Assembly (NCBI RefSeq): GCF_900114645.1
Contig: NZ_FOTR01000001.1
Span: forward strand, 710,497-774,496
Origin: Gracilibacillus orientalis
Lineage (GTDB): Bacteria > Bacillota > Bacilli > Bacillales > Amphibacillaceae
Reading direction: 5' to 3'
Length of the DNA stretch: 64,000 bases
Shown: piece after piece, positions 34,836 through 44,119 of the stretch
How the letters are laid out: each line of letters starts with the position of its first letter
How positions within the stretch are numbered: position 1 is the first letter of the stretch
Program-made: the position numbers and the translations under genes
Notes under the pieces: generated by a model
Databases searched by the model: none
Told to the model about the DNA's origin: nothing
Seen by the model: only the letters and a program-made list of their open reading frames with translations

Positions 34836-34869
34836 GTGATAGTCCTAAGTAACGATGTAGGACTACCAC
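34836..34869 (-). other. Intercistronic stem-loop between SBP and permease genes
   Basis: GTGATAGTCCTA (34836-34847) pairs with TAGGACTACCAC (34858-34869), one mismatch. It occupies the same position as the hairpins at 18125-18159 and 48118-48147. Confidence 0.65.
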
Positions 34870-34881
34870 TTTTGTCAAACA

Positions 34882-36213
34882 TTATTCTTCATTTTGGGCA
34901 TTTTCTTGTGCTTGTTGTAGCTTATTTGCTACCGCTTCCACATCTCCATCTAACATAATTTCTTGCAATCCGTTATTAATTGCTTCACCCGCACCCGAAG
35001 ATAAATGCAAATCATACACAGGGGCAAATTCAACGCTGCGCACCAATTCAAAAGCTTCATAATATAATGTGGATACTTTGTCTTGATCAATCTCAACATC
35101 GTACATAACCATGGAATCACTCTCAGCTATAGCTTTTTGTGCTTCGTCATTGCTTAAGGCATAAATTAAATCTAATGCTGCATCCTTTACCTCACCTTCA
35201 GCATTACTATTTAATACAAAACCTCCACCTGGACCGCCGGTTATCGTATTAGCTTTACCTTCTCCCTCAGGAATACTAGGAATAACCGTGACACCAATAT
35301 TATTTAATTGATCCTCAGAAACAGTTGAACCGAAACTACTGATCGTCCAGGATCCATTAATCATCATAGCTGCATTTTCTTGCAGGAAATATTGCTCAGC
35401 TTGGGTATTATCCATGCTATTTGCTCCTTCTGGATATGCACCAGCATCAACTAATTGTTTAAAATACTCTAATGCTTCGATAAAAACGGGATCTGTAAAA
35501 GAAGCATCTTCTTGAGCAACTGCGTCCATAAACCATTCAGTACCTGTTACTCGATCAGCAATAGCTCCGAAGGTTGTAGATTGAGCTACCCATGGAGCCT
35601 TATTTCCAAGTGCTAGTGGAGTAACTTCTTGCTCATTTAAGGTGTTAATTACATCTAAAAAGTCATCCCATGTTTTTGGAACTTCAAGCTGATATTTGTC
35701 AAAAAGCGATTTGTTATAAAACAAATAAGATGTTGAAGACATTCCTACGGGTGCAGAAAATATATCTTCATTTTCTCCATATTGATAAGCTTCCAATGCA
35801 GTTGGTAAAAAGGAATCTGCCCATTCTGTATTCTCATTAATTAACGAAGTAATAGGTTGAATAAGGTCACCTTCATAAAAACGTTCCGTAAAACTGCCTG
35901 CATAAGTAAAGAAGACATCCGGCAATTCTTGAGCAGCTGCAACAGTACTAATCCGCTGTCTATAACCATCTACAGGTATCGCCTCTGCTTCAACTTGAAT
36001 ATCTTCATTTTCTTCATCAAATTTTTCAATTAAATCCCGTACCGTCTTAGCTCTAAGGTCATCTCCTGCGAAATTATGCCAAATTGTGACCGTTGACGAA
36101 TCTGTATTTTCTTCCCCGTTATTATTCTGATTCGCATTCGTACTGTCATCATTACCACATGCCGCTAAGATCATCATTATAAATAAAATTATAAATACAA
36201 TACACTTTTTCAT
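34882..36213 (-). CDS. Second ABC importer, substrate-binding lipoprotein
   Basis: The start was set at ATG 36213 (MKKCIVFII) with AGGAGG upstream; the longer frame is unsupported. The 443-aa lipoprotein has the lipobox ILAACGNDD, an Asn/Ser-rich linker and a family 1 binding fold (VTIWHNFAGDDLRAKTV, PDVFFTYAGSF, AAMMINGSWTISSFG). It delivers the sugar to the two permeases downstream. The upstream YesMN-type pair is the likely regulator. No ATPase gene is present. Confidence 0.88.
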   Translation of the reverse strand: MKKCIVFIILFIMMILAACGNDDSTNANQNNNGEENTDSSTVTIWHNFAGDDLRAKTVRDLIEKFDEENEDIQVEAEAIPVDGYRQRISTVAAAQELPDVFFTYAGSFTERFYEGDLIQPITSLINENTEWADSFLPTALEAYQYGENEDIFSAPVGMSSTSYLFYNKSLFDKYQLEVPKTWDDFLDVINTLNEQEVTPLALGNKAPWVAQSTTFGAIADRVTGTEWFMDAVAQEDASFTDPVFIEALEYFKQLVDAGAYPEGANSMDNTQAEQYFLQENAAMMINGSWTISSFGSTVSEDQLNNIGVTVIPSIPEGEGKANTITGGPGGGFVLNSNAEGEVKDAALDLIYALSNDEAQKAIAESDSMVMYDVEIDQDKVSTLYYEAFELVRSVEFAPVYDLHLSSGAGEAINNGLQEIMLDGDVEAVANKLQQAQENAQNEE

Positions 36214-36547
36214 GAAAAATCCTCCTCTTTCTTTGTAATACAATCATTTTAATGTAAACGCTTTATTTTTGAAGGGGGATAAATTAAAGGTTGTGGGTGG
36301 AATTTTCCAAGTAGTCGAATGCTGCATTTTTTTAGTTCACTACTTATGACATTCGTATTATAGGGCAAGCGCCCATGCAATACGGGTAAATCAATATTTT
36401 TGTACAATATGAATATGACGGTATAAATCGAACACAGCAATTACAGTGACAAAGGAGGCTGATGACGACTTATCTGAAGAAATGATACTAGATTTTGCCC
36501 GTTCTGTGCTAGACAGCATAATCTGAAATTTCTTTTCTTCCAGCTAA
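36214..36547. other. Intergenic region of the second ABC operon with a weak cre-like site
   Basis: TGTAAACGCTTTAT (36253-36266) matches 12 of 14 cre positions and lies about 40 bp upstream of the lipoprotein start. I see no gene, strong hairpin or clear terminator in the rest. Confidence 0.4.
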
Positions 36548-38059
36548 TCAAACATCTTCCTTCTCTTTCTCCCTATATTGCGTTGGTGTCATTCCAGTAT
36601 ACTTTTTAAATTGAGATGCAAAATATTTCCAATCTGTATATCCTACTTGGGACGCTATTTGTCTTACTGGAGCCGGGAGTGAGAGAAGCAATTCTTGAGC
36701 TTTTTTCATACGCATTTCTTTCATTAATTCTACGTAGGGTTTCCCTGTTTTTTTCTTCAGTGATTCACTTAAATAATTGGGATGAACATGTACTTTATTG
36801 GCAATATCCGATAATGTGAGGGATTCATTTAGATTTTCTTCCATGACGTGTAGAGCCACATGGATAAAATTACTATGTTCATTCATCACGTTTTGATACT
36901 CTCGACGTAGTCGTTCAAAATAAGATAACAATACGTTAATGTCTGATAACCATTGATTTGTATCAGGTAATGTGATCACATCCCATTCTGGTTTTCCAAT
37001 AGATTGCGCTGCACGATTCATAAATCGAATTTTGGTAATATATAACGATTGGATCACAAAATGAATGGAGTCTGGAGTTGCATGTGGATGTCGTAATAAA
37101 TATTGCATGAACGTATTTAACCACATTTCTAAGTCCTCAGCTTGCCCTCTAGTGATTAAACCCACTAACTCTTCTTCTTTTTCTTTAATAAAATTTGAAC
37201 TTTTAATTCCTGCTCGATGTTGTACATCATTTGGGTTAATTACATCTAAATCTGTTAAAATCCATTGGTAAAGTATAAGCGACTGGGCACTTCGATAAGA
37301 GATAGAAAGTTGTTCTAACTTATGGACAGCTTCTCCGATAAGCAATGTACTACGTAATTGTTGACAGACTTTTTTTGAAGCCATTTTTAATAAATAATCA
37401 CTATTTGTCTGACTATTTTGATGAACAACGATAATGGTTTGATCTTGAATCGATACCCACAACCCGAAAAGATACTTATTCCATATTTTCTCCATTTCTT
37501 TTAATTGATCGCCAGTGATTGATTGCTTGATAATTACTACTTTATAAACTGAATGATGCGATTGGGGAATGAGTTGTAGTGCTGTCTCATTTAATGACAA
37601 TGCATCGGAAGAAATAATGAGCTGCTGAATGCTTTCTTCGATTCCTCTAATATCTTCCATCTTTTTTCTGTCCCTTTCCTTTCTTTTTTCTAACAGTCGT
37701 TCCTTTGCCTCATGAACAGCTGCAAGAATCTCATCTGGGTTACTGTTCTTGAGCAAATAATCACCTACACCTTTTCGCAATGCCTCTTGAACAAACTCGA
37801 AATCATCATATCCTGTCAGTACAATCATTTCCATCAATAAATTCATCTCTTTGACATACTTAGCCAGATCTAATCCACTTTTTCCTCCCATTTTTATATC
37901 TGTAATCATTATTTCAGGAGCATATCTTTCCATTTTGAGTATCGCATCTTCCGCTGATCCAGCAGGTTCGATAACTTCATAACCGTACTCCTCCCAACAA
38001 ATAACATCTTTAATAGCTTCACGAATGACAACTTCATCATCTACGATTAATACTTTCAT
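36548..38059 (-). CDS. YesN-like response regulator (second system)
   Basis: A 503-aa regulator. The receiver domain begins MKVLIVDDEVVIREA, with the phospho-acceptor Asp in IMITDIKMGG (about D54). The C-terminal AraC domain shows LTLSDIANKVHVHPNYLSES and IASQVGYTDWKYFASQFKKY. It is expected to activate the ABC operon downstream and possibly the divergent dga-type operon. The gene starts nine bases after the kinase stop. Confidence 0.9.
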   Translation of the reverse strand: MKVLIVDDEVVIREAIKDVICWEEYGYEVIEPAGSAEDAILKMERYAPEIMITDIKMGGKSGLDLAKYVKEMNLLMEMIVLTGYDDFEFVQEALRKGVGDYLLKNSNPDEILAAVHEAKERLLEKRKERDRKKMEDIRGIEESIQQLIISSDALSLNETALQLIPQSHHSVYKVVIIKQSITGDQLKEMEKIWNKYLFGLWVSIQDQTIIVVHQNSQTNSDYLLKMASKKVCQQLRSTLLIGEAVHKLEQLSISYRSAQSLILYQWILTDLDVINPNDVQHRAGIKSSNFIKEKEEELVGLITRGQAEDLEMWLNTFMQYLLRHPHATPDSIHFVIQSLYITKIRFMNRAAQSIGKPEWDVITLPDTNQWLSDINVLLSYFERLRREYQNVMNEHSNFIHVALHVMEENLNESLTLSDIANKVHVHPNYLSESLKKKTGKPYVELMKEMRMKKAQELLLSLPAPVRQIASQVGYTDWKYFASQFKKYTGMTPTQYREKEKEDV

Positions 38060-38069
38060 CCTGTCACCT

Positions 38070-39794
38070 TCAATCTAATGGAATTTTAAATGTAATACTT
38101 GTTCCTTTATTTGGTTCACTTTTAATTTTTAGTTTCGCAACGGATCCATAATGAAGCACCAAACGCAAATGCACATTACGCAATCCGTAATGTTTACCTA
38201 GCACACTTTGCAATTTTTCATCTTCTATAAATTGTTGGTTAAGTTGTGCTATTTGCCGTTCAGACATCCCTGCTCCATTATCTTGAACTTTTACATGTAA
38301 TAAAGATCCATTCCAATCACCCGATACTTCAATGATACCGTTTTCATTGTTATTTGATAAGAATCCATGTACAATACTATTTTCGATTAATGGTTGTAGA
38401 ACGAGCTTCAACATATGATAAGACTTAATTTCTTCTGGAAAATTTAACTTTAATTCAAATTTATCAGGATAGCGAATTTGTTGAATGCGAACATAGTTAT
38501 ATAAATGTTCTAATTCTTGTTTTGCCTCACAATATTCGTCTCCTTTGTTTAAACTAAATCGCAAAACGTTACTCAATGATGAAACCATTGTTGAGATTTG
38601 CTTATCTCTATTCACTAATGCCATCCATTGAATCGATGCAAGGGTGTTGTATAGAAAATGTGGGTTAATTTGCGCTTGCAAAGCTTGCAAATCCACTTCT
38701 CGTTTATGGGCTTCTTGCCTTTTAATTTTATCCATCAACTGACGAATTCGGCTAGTCAATGAATTATAACTCGTCAATAATTGACCTACCTCATGATTAT
38801 TACTTCGTGGCAGTTCTTTAATTCCTTGGTCCGGTTGAGCATGACGAATAGTATTTGTTAACCTGGTTAATGGACGAGTAACTTTTCGAATAAAAAATAT
38901 AACAAGTCCTGCGATTAAAAATAGTGAAATAAAAACAACAGCTATTGTTAGGAAAATAAATTTTCGATTTTGTGCTGTATATTCTTTGGTTGGAATCACT
39001 CGAATTAATTTCCAGTTAACATCTGATAACTCCATTGTCAATATGGTACTCTCGACACCGGCTATTTTTTTGTTTAGTGTCTGTTGTGGACTACTAGTTA
39101 ACGACTGTAGTAATTGAAGATCTTCCTCTTCGATCGAATGTTCCAGACTACCTGCAATAACAAAGTCATCTTGTAATATTAACGTGCTGCCTTCCCATTC
39201 AAAATTAATAGCATTCAATTGTTTTTCCAAGTATTGTTGGTCAAGAAAGATAGTTAAATATCCCGAAGTCGTATAATTATGAATACTTCGAATGGGTCGT
39301 ACAAATGAAATTACATCTTGTGTTTCCATAGAATTTTGATTCCTATACCGGCCTGACCACCATTTGTTTTGATTATCATATGTCAAATGGTCTTCCTCTA
39401 CATTTAGGATCGGTATATAAGAAATGGACGATATGTTATTATTTGGTTCAATCAAAATATTGGCAATATAAGGTTTTGAAAAGATTAAATTAGCTAAAAA
39501 ACCACTAATGTTGCGACGTTGTTGAATCGTTGCGTCCATGGACTGAGTATAACTTTGTACTTCTTGATTACCGATTAGAAACACCGACATACTGTTCACA
39601 TCATTTACTATAAATTCTACCGATGTTTTTAACTGTTGTAGTGAAGACCAACTTGACACCGTTGCACGTTCTTTAGATAAGTGATTTGCCATCGTGTAAG
39701 AAAAAGCACCTAATAAACAAATAGGAAGTATAACTGCTAAAAGTATCAACACCATCAATTGATTTTGTAAAGAACGTTGAAACCATTTTTTCAT
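38070..39794 (-). CDS. YesM-like sensor histidine kinase (second system)
   Basis: A 574-aa kinase. Two transmembrane helices flank an extracellular sensor (about residues 35-290). A HAMP linker follows, then the LytS-type His-kinase block QINPHFLYNTLASIQW (about 378) and the ATP-binding block QPLIENSIVHGF with DNGAGMS. It would detect an extracellular amino sugar or acid, given the genes around it; this is inference. It is divergent from the amidohydrolase operon at 40070. Confidence 0.9.
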   Translation of the reverse strand: MKKWFQRSLQNQLMVLILLAVILPICLLGAFSYTMANHLSKERATVSSWSSLQQLKTSVEFIVNDVNSMSVFLIGNQEVQSYTQSMDATIQQRRNISGFLANLIFSKPYIANILIEPNNNISSISYIPILNVEEDHLTYDNQNKWWSGRYRNQNSMETQDVISFVRPIRSIHNYTTSGYLTIFLDQQYLEKQLNAINFEWEGSTLILQDDFVIAGSLEHSIEEEDLQLLQSLTSSPQQTLNKKIAGVESTILTMELSDVNWKLIRVIPTKEYTAQNRKFIFLTIAVVFISLFLIAGLVIFFIRKVTRPLTRLTNTIRHAQPDQGIKELPRSNNHEVGQLLTSYNSLTSRIRQLMDKIKRQEAHKREVDLQALQAQINPHFLYNTLASIQWMALVNRDKQISTMVSSLSNVLRFSLNKGDEYCEAKQELEHLYNYVRIQQIRYPDKFELKLNFPEEIKSYHMLKLVLQPLIENSIVHGFLSNNNENGIIEVSGDWNGSLLHVKVQDNGAGMSERQIAQLNQQFIEDEKLQSVLGKHYGLRNVHLRLVLHYGSVAKLKIKSEPNKGTSITFKIPLD

Positions 39795-39973
39795 ATTTTG
39801 TACGCCCTTTTCTAGAAAATTAATTCCTTTTTTAAAAACATTAATTTTAACCTTTATTTGGAAAATTAACCCATGATTTTATTAGAAAAGATTATAACAC
39901 TATGTTATTATCTAGTAAATCTATCATTTAGTTTACTATTTTTTGAGTACCTCTTAAAAAAATCTTAAAATAG

Positions 39974-39989
39974 GTATAGACAACTATAC
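39974..39989. promoter_or_regulatory. Inverted-repeat operator GTATAG-N4-CTATAC
   Basis: GTATAG (39974-39979) and CTATAC (39984-39989) are a perfect inverted repeat overlapping the -35 of the operon promoter. The shape recalls GntR/HutC-family operators, but no such regulator is encoded in the window. Confidence 0.6.
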
Positions 39990-40005
39990 TTTAAATTGAT
40001 ATTAT
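39977..40005 (+). promoter_or_regulatory. Sigma-A promoter of the amidohydrolase-dgaE-dgaF-kdgK operon
   Basis: TAGACA (39977-39982), a 17-base spacer and TATTAT (40000-40005). The -35 lies inside the inverted repeat at 39974-39989. Confidence 0.65.
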
Positions 40006-40069
40006 TTTAGCTAGACATAAAAAGAAGGGAATAATAACATTTCATTATGAAAAGGAGAGCTGTAGAGTC

Positions 40070-41170
40070 ATGGCTAACAAGTTTGCACTTCAAAATCTTA
40101 AACTGCTCTCAGGAGAAAAAGTAGATTTTGTGATTGACGACCGGAAAATTTCAGAAATCATACCAGCTGGAAGTAGCCGATTAGCTAACTCCAAAAATTT
40201 TTCTGATTGCTATGTATCTAGTGGATGGATTGATTTGCATGTCCATGCATTTGAAGACTTACAACCTTATGGAGATAACATTGATGAAATTGGCATCAAA
40301 CAAGGAGTAACTACTATCGTTGATGCTGGGAGTTGTGGTGCAGATCAATTGGTGGATTTAGTCAATAATAGTCGCATTAGTAAAACAAATGTATTCGCTT
40401 TCCTAAATGTTTCTCGTATAGGGTTAACAAGAATAGATGAACTGTCCAATATGGCATGGCTTGATGAATCAAAATTAATGAAAGTTGTAGAACAGTATAA
40501 TGATTTTATTGTTGGATTAAAAGCACGCATTAGTAAAAGCGTTGTCAAAGAACAAGCATTGCTTCCACTAAAAAAAGCACGTCTTTTTTCAGAACATACT
40601 AATCTTCCACTCATGATACATATCGGATCAGGTCCACCGTCAGTTGAAGAAATCCTTCCATTATTAAAAAAACACGATATCGTTACACATTTTCTTAATG
40701 GAAAGGCTAATAACTTGTTTGATAGGAGCGGAAAGCCCCTACCTGCATTTATCGATGCTATCAACCGCGGTGTACACATCGATGTCGGCCATGGAAGTGC
40801 CAGCTTTTCATTTTCTACTGGAGAACTGGCGAAAAGAAATGATATTTATCCATTCTCCATTAGTACTGATATATACAGAAAAAATCGGATGAATGGACCT
40901 GTCTACAGTTTAGGAATGACAGCAAGCAAATTTCTGTATCTAGGATATACACTTGAAGAAGTTATCCATGCCATTACCGTCGAACCAGCCAAGAGAATTA
41001 ACCGAAGCGATTTAGGAAGAATTCAGGTTGGAGACATAGCCAATCTATCAATTTTTTCTGTAGAAAACACTAAAGTACAATTAGTAGATTCAGATGGTGA
41101 ATCGAGAGTAGGCAATCAGATTATTAAACCAAGAGGAGTGGTCATTAATGGGGAATTCATTACATGCTAA
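40070..41170 (+). CDS. Amidohydrolase/deacetylase (EF_0837 family), probable N-acyl-aldonate deacetylase
   Basis: A 366-aa metallo-dependent hydrolase. Metal ligands are visible: DLHVHAFED (H57, H59), the probable carbamylated Lys in VGLKARIS (about 151), His in LMIHIGSGPP (about 183) and VTHFLNG (about 206), and Asp in SISTDIYRK (about 266). The family regularly stands beside DgaE and DgaF and is thought to remove an acyl group. I infer that it converts an N-acetylated amino-sugar acid to the free amino acid sugar, the substrate of DgaE. The start ATG 40070 has AAGGAGAG upstream. It overlaps dgaE by 23 bases. Confidence 0.85.
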   Translation: MANKFALQNLKLLSGEKVDFVIDDRKISEIIPAGSSRLANSKNFSDCYVSSGWIDLHVHAFEDLQPYGDNIDEIGIKQGVTTIVDAGSCGADQLVDLVNNSRISKTNVFAFLNVSRIGLTRIDELSNMAWLDESKLMKVVEQYNDFIVGLKARISKSVVKEQALLPLKKARLFSEHTNLPLMIHIGSGPPSVEEILPLLKKHDIVTHFLNGKANNLFDRSGKPLPAFIDAINRGVHIDVGHGSASFSFSTGELAKRNDIYPFSISTDIYRKNRMNGPVYSLGMTASKFLYLGYTLEEVIHAITVEPAKRINRSDLGRIQVGDIANLSIFSVENTKVQLVDSDGESRVGNQIIKPRGVVINGEFITC

Positions 41171-42251
41171 ATATGGTCTCAAACAAGTCATCAACGCAAG
41201 TGGGAGAATGAGTATTTTAGGCGTATCTGCTCCGAGTGATCGAGTGATGGAAGCTATGAAAGTGGGTGGACAAAACTATGTAGAGATAGCAGATTTGGTT
41301 GAAAAGTCTGGCAGCTATATTGCTCACATGTTGAATAGTGAAGCGGCTGTCATTGTCAACTCTGCTTCTAGTGGCATTGCACTTTCAATTGCTGGATTAG
41401 TGACAGAAGGTAATAAGCGAAAAAGTATGCGGCTCCATCAAGAACCGCTTTCCCAAAATGAAATAATCATGTTTAAGGGTCATAATGTGCAATATGGTGC
41501 CCCAATTGAAACAATGATTTATCTAGGGGGAGGTAAGGTAGTTGAAGTAGGTTATGCGAATGAAGGAAAAAAAGAACATATGGAGGAGGCTATTAATGAC
41601 CAAACTGCTGCCATCTTATATGTTCAGTCCCACCATGCCGTGCAAAAAAACACCATTTCTGTGGAGGAAGCTTTTGAAGTAGCACAACAAAACAATATAC
41701 CTTTGATTGTAGATGCCGCGGCTGAAGGGGACCTAAGAAAGTATATATCTTGTTCAGACCTTGTTATTTTTAGTGGATCAAAGGCTATAGAAGGACCGAC
41801 ATCAGGAATAGTTGCAGGTAAAAAGCAATATGTTGAATGGGTGAAACAGCAACTTCATGGGATTGGACGTAGTATGAAAGTGGGTAAAGAATCTAGTTTT
41901 GGTTTACTCCAAGCATTAAATGACTATTTTGACAACACTGATTCCAACCAAGAAGATCACAAACAGCTTGAAAAACTACTACCTTTAAATGATTTACAAG
42001 GTGTAGAAATATCGATTGTTCAAGACGAAGCCGGACGTAATATTTTCAGAGGGAGAATTTTTATTGATTCAAACTCCTTGAAACTTTCTGCCAAGCAATT
42101 AACCGCAGCACTAGAAGCAGGAGATATTGCAATCTATACAAGAAACTATGGTGTATCACAAGGATATTTTGATATTGATCCACGCCCTTTGAAAAAAGGT
42201 GATATAGACATTATTTTTGATCGTTTACACACTATCTTAGGAGGGAAATAA
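41148..42251 (+). CDS. dgaE: DgaE-type PLP-dependent ammonia-lyase (D-glucosaminate group)
   Basis: A 367-aa SelA-like fold-type I enzyme. The PLP lysine lies in LVIFSGSKAIEGPTSG (about residue 211) and the Asp partner in IPLIVDAAAEGD. DgaE of Salmonella splits D-glucosaminate 6-phosphate into ammonia and 2-keto-3-deoxygluconate 6-phosphate. Here a KDG kinase is encoded in the same operon and no PTS is present, so the unphosphorylated amino acid sugar may be the substrate. The start ATG 41148 follows AGAGGAG; the gene overlaps the amidohydrolase end. Confidence 0.88.
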   Translation: MGNSLHAKYGLKQVINASGRMSILGVSAPSDRVMEAMKVGGQNYVEIADLVEKSGSYIAHMLNSEAAVIVNSASSGIALSIAGLVTEGNKRKSMRLHQEPLSQNEIIMFKGHNVQYGAPIETMIYLGGGKVVEVGYANEGKKEHMEEAINDQTAAILYVQSHHAVQKNTISVEEAFEVAQQNNIPLIVDAAAEGDLRKYISCSDLVIFSGSKAIEGPTSGIVAGKKQYVEWVKQQLHGIGRSMKVGKESSFGLLQALNDYFDNTDSNQEDHKQLEKLLPLNDLQGVEISIVQDEAGRNIFRGRIFIDSNSLKLSAKQLTAALEAGDIAIYTRNYGVSQGYFDIDPRPLKKGDIDIIFDRLHTILGGK

Positions 42252-42252
42252 T

Positions 42253-43008
42253 TTGCCATCTATATATGAACATTTCTACAAAAATCGTGTAGCACTCAAT
42301 GTATTGGCAAAGGATTTAAAAAATGCAGAAGAAGTATATCTTGCTGCTAATAAATATGTTTTTATTGGTCTGTTATCTAAAGACTATCCAGACACCAAAC
42401 AAGCAATTAAAAACATGAAACATTTCGGTGCAAAGCTTGATGACGCCATCTCAATTGGTCTCGGAGGTGGTGATAGCAAACAAGCAAACGCTGTGGCTGA
42501 GATTGCAAAGGGCTATAGTGCACACCACATTAATCAAGTTTTTCCATATGTAGGAATTACAAGAGGCTTACTTTCTGATGGTAGTAGATGGATAAATGCT
42601 TTGGTCTCTCCAACAGGCAAAATAGGATATGTCAATATAGCTACAGGACCTCAAAGTGAAGCAACAGGTCAACCCGCAGATATTCCAATTAAAACAGCTA
42701 TTGCTCTCGTGCGAGATATGGGAGGAAATGCCTTGAAGTATTTCCCAATGAAAGGACTTACTTTTGAAGAAGAGTATCGTGCGGTCGCTACAGCATGTGG
42801 GGAGGAGAACTTTGCTTTAGAACCTACAGGTGGAATCGATCTTGATAATTTCGAACAAATTTTAGACATCGCTCTAAAAGCAAATGTCCCACATATTATC
42901 CCTCATGTATATTCATCTATCATTGATTCCACAACAGGTATAACAAATGTGGAAGATGTTAAAACATTAAGAGATAAAATGAAGAAGTTGGTAGATCAAT
43001 ATGTCTGA
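42253..43008 (+). CDS. dgaF: DgaF-type 2-keto-3-deoxy-6-phosphogluconate aldolase
   Basis: A 251-aa class I aldolase of the EF_0839/DgaF group. The probable Schiff-base Lys is in GGNALKYFPMKGL (about 164), and EPTGGIDLDNF follows. It splits KDPG to pyruvate and glyceraldehyde 3-phosphate. It starts with TTG 42253 (GGAGG eight bases upstream), one base after the dgaE stop, and overlaps kdgK by eight bases. Confidence 0.88.
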   Translation: MPSIYEHFYKNRVALNVLAKDLKNAEEVYLAANKYVFIGLLSKDYPDTKQAIKNMKHFGAKLDDAISIGLGGGDSKQANAVAEIAKGYSAHHINQVFPYVGITRGLLSDGSRWINALVSPTGKIGYVNIATGPQSEATGQPADIPIKTAIALVRDMGGNALKYFPMKGLTFEEEYRAVATACGEENFALEPTGGIDLDNFEQILDIALKANVPHIIPHVYSSIIDSTTGITNVEDVKTLRDKMKKLVDQYV

Positions 43009-44017
43009 TAATATCGCAGCATATGGAGAAGTGATGATGAGGTTAGAGGTTCCAGGATATCATTTATTGTCTCAATCAGATACATTATCATATACCTTCT
43101 CAGGTACAGGCGTAAATATATGTGGAAGCTTATCAAAGTTAGGACATAAAGGAATGTTAATCACTACATTACCGGAGAATACTATGGGCGATACCGCTTT
43201 AGCTTATTTAAGAAAACTCGGCATTGACACTCAATATGTAAATAGAAATGGCAACTATATCGGAATGTATTTTTTAGAAAACGGATTTGGAGTTAGGCCA
43301 CCTAGAGTTACCTATTCTAATAGATTAGAGAGTAGTTTCAATACCACCCAATACGAATCAGACTATGTTGAGCATATTGCCAAAAACATAAATTTCATTC
43401 ATTTTTGCGGAATCAGCTTGGCAATGAATGATACGGTCCGAAATCAGATGAAACATTTGGCCCTTTTAGTTAAAGAACGAGGAGGAACAGTATTTTTTGA
43501 CTGTAATTACAGACCGTCCCTTTGGGGTGAAAACGGGCATTCAAAGGCGGAACCACACTATGAAGATATGTTAAGATTAGCAGATATCGTAATCATGAAT
43601 GAAAAAGACGCGATACATACCTTAGGTTTTGAAACGACGGCTCACAATGAACGAGAAAAACTTACATCACTAATTCCACTTGTAGCTAAAGAATATAATA
43701 TCTCTATCATCGCGGGAACTCGTCGTTCTGTACATACAGAAAACAAACACTCGATTCAAGGGTATATGTATAAAGAGAAAATCTTTCACTTTTCCAATCA
43801 AAAAACATTCAACGTACTAGATAGAATCGGTACAGGTGATGCATTCGCAAGTGGCATTATCCACGGTGAATGTAATGCGTACTCATCAGAAGATACAATC
43901 AATTTCGCAACATCAGCAGCAGTACTGGCACATACAACTAAAGGGGATACACCAATGTCAACCGAACGAGATATTATATCTCTAATGTCACATAAAAATC
44001 ATGATGTCATTAGATAA
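43001..44017 (+). CDS. kdgK: 2-keto-3-deoxygluconate kinase (PfkB family)
   Basis: A 338-aa ribokinase-like enzyme. The N-terminus AAYGEVMMRLEVPGY and GTGVNICGSLSKLG bind substrate; the catalytic signature is DRIGTGDAFASGII. It phosphorylates KDG to KDPG for the DgaF aldolase. The start ATG 43001 lies within the end of dgaF and lacks a strong ribosome site, so it is probably translationally coupled. Its presence next to dgaE argues that the pathway runs through free KDG. Confidence 0.88.
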   Translation: MSDNIAAYGEVMMRLEVPGYHLLSQSDTLSYTFSGTGVNICGSLSKLGHKGMLITTLPENTMGDTALAYLRKLGIDTQYVNRNGNYIGMYFLENGFGVRPPRVTYSNRLESSFNTTQYESDYVEHIAKNINFIHFCGISLAMNDTVRNQMKHLALLVKERGGTVFFDCNYRPSLWGENGHSKAEPHYEDMLRLADIVIMNEKDAIHTLGFETTAHNEREKLTSLIPLVAKEYNISIIAGTRRSVHTENKHSIQGYMYKEKIFHFSNQKTFNVLDRIGTGDAFASGIIHGECNAYSSEDTINFATSAAVLAHTTKGDTPMSTERDIISLMSHKNHDVIR

Positions 44018-44046
44018 AGTGAGAATTTCATATAAAATCATCCAAA

Positions 44047-44072
44047 AAAGGGGAGCATAATTGCTCCCCTTT
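44047..44072. terminator. Bidirectional terminator between kdgK and the GH31 gene
   Basis: AAAGGGGAGCA (44047-44057) and TGCTCCCCTTT (44062-44072) pair perfectly; the T run is better on the minus strand. It separates the convergent operons. Confidence 0.88.
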
Positions 44073-44119
44073 ACCTTTAATAAAGTAGTCTAGCTTATTG
44101 TTGATATTTCACTCTGAAT

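Noticed and set aside
36400..36525. Plus-strand frame ending ADDDLSEEMILDFARSVLDS
   Set aside because: Only about 30 codons are open and no family is recognised; could be chance or a gene tail too short to name.
40345..40779. 144-codon minus-strand frame inside the amidohydrolase gene
   Set aside because: It runs opposite a conserved enzyme with all metal ligands and has no ribosome site.
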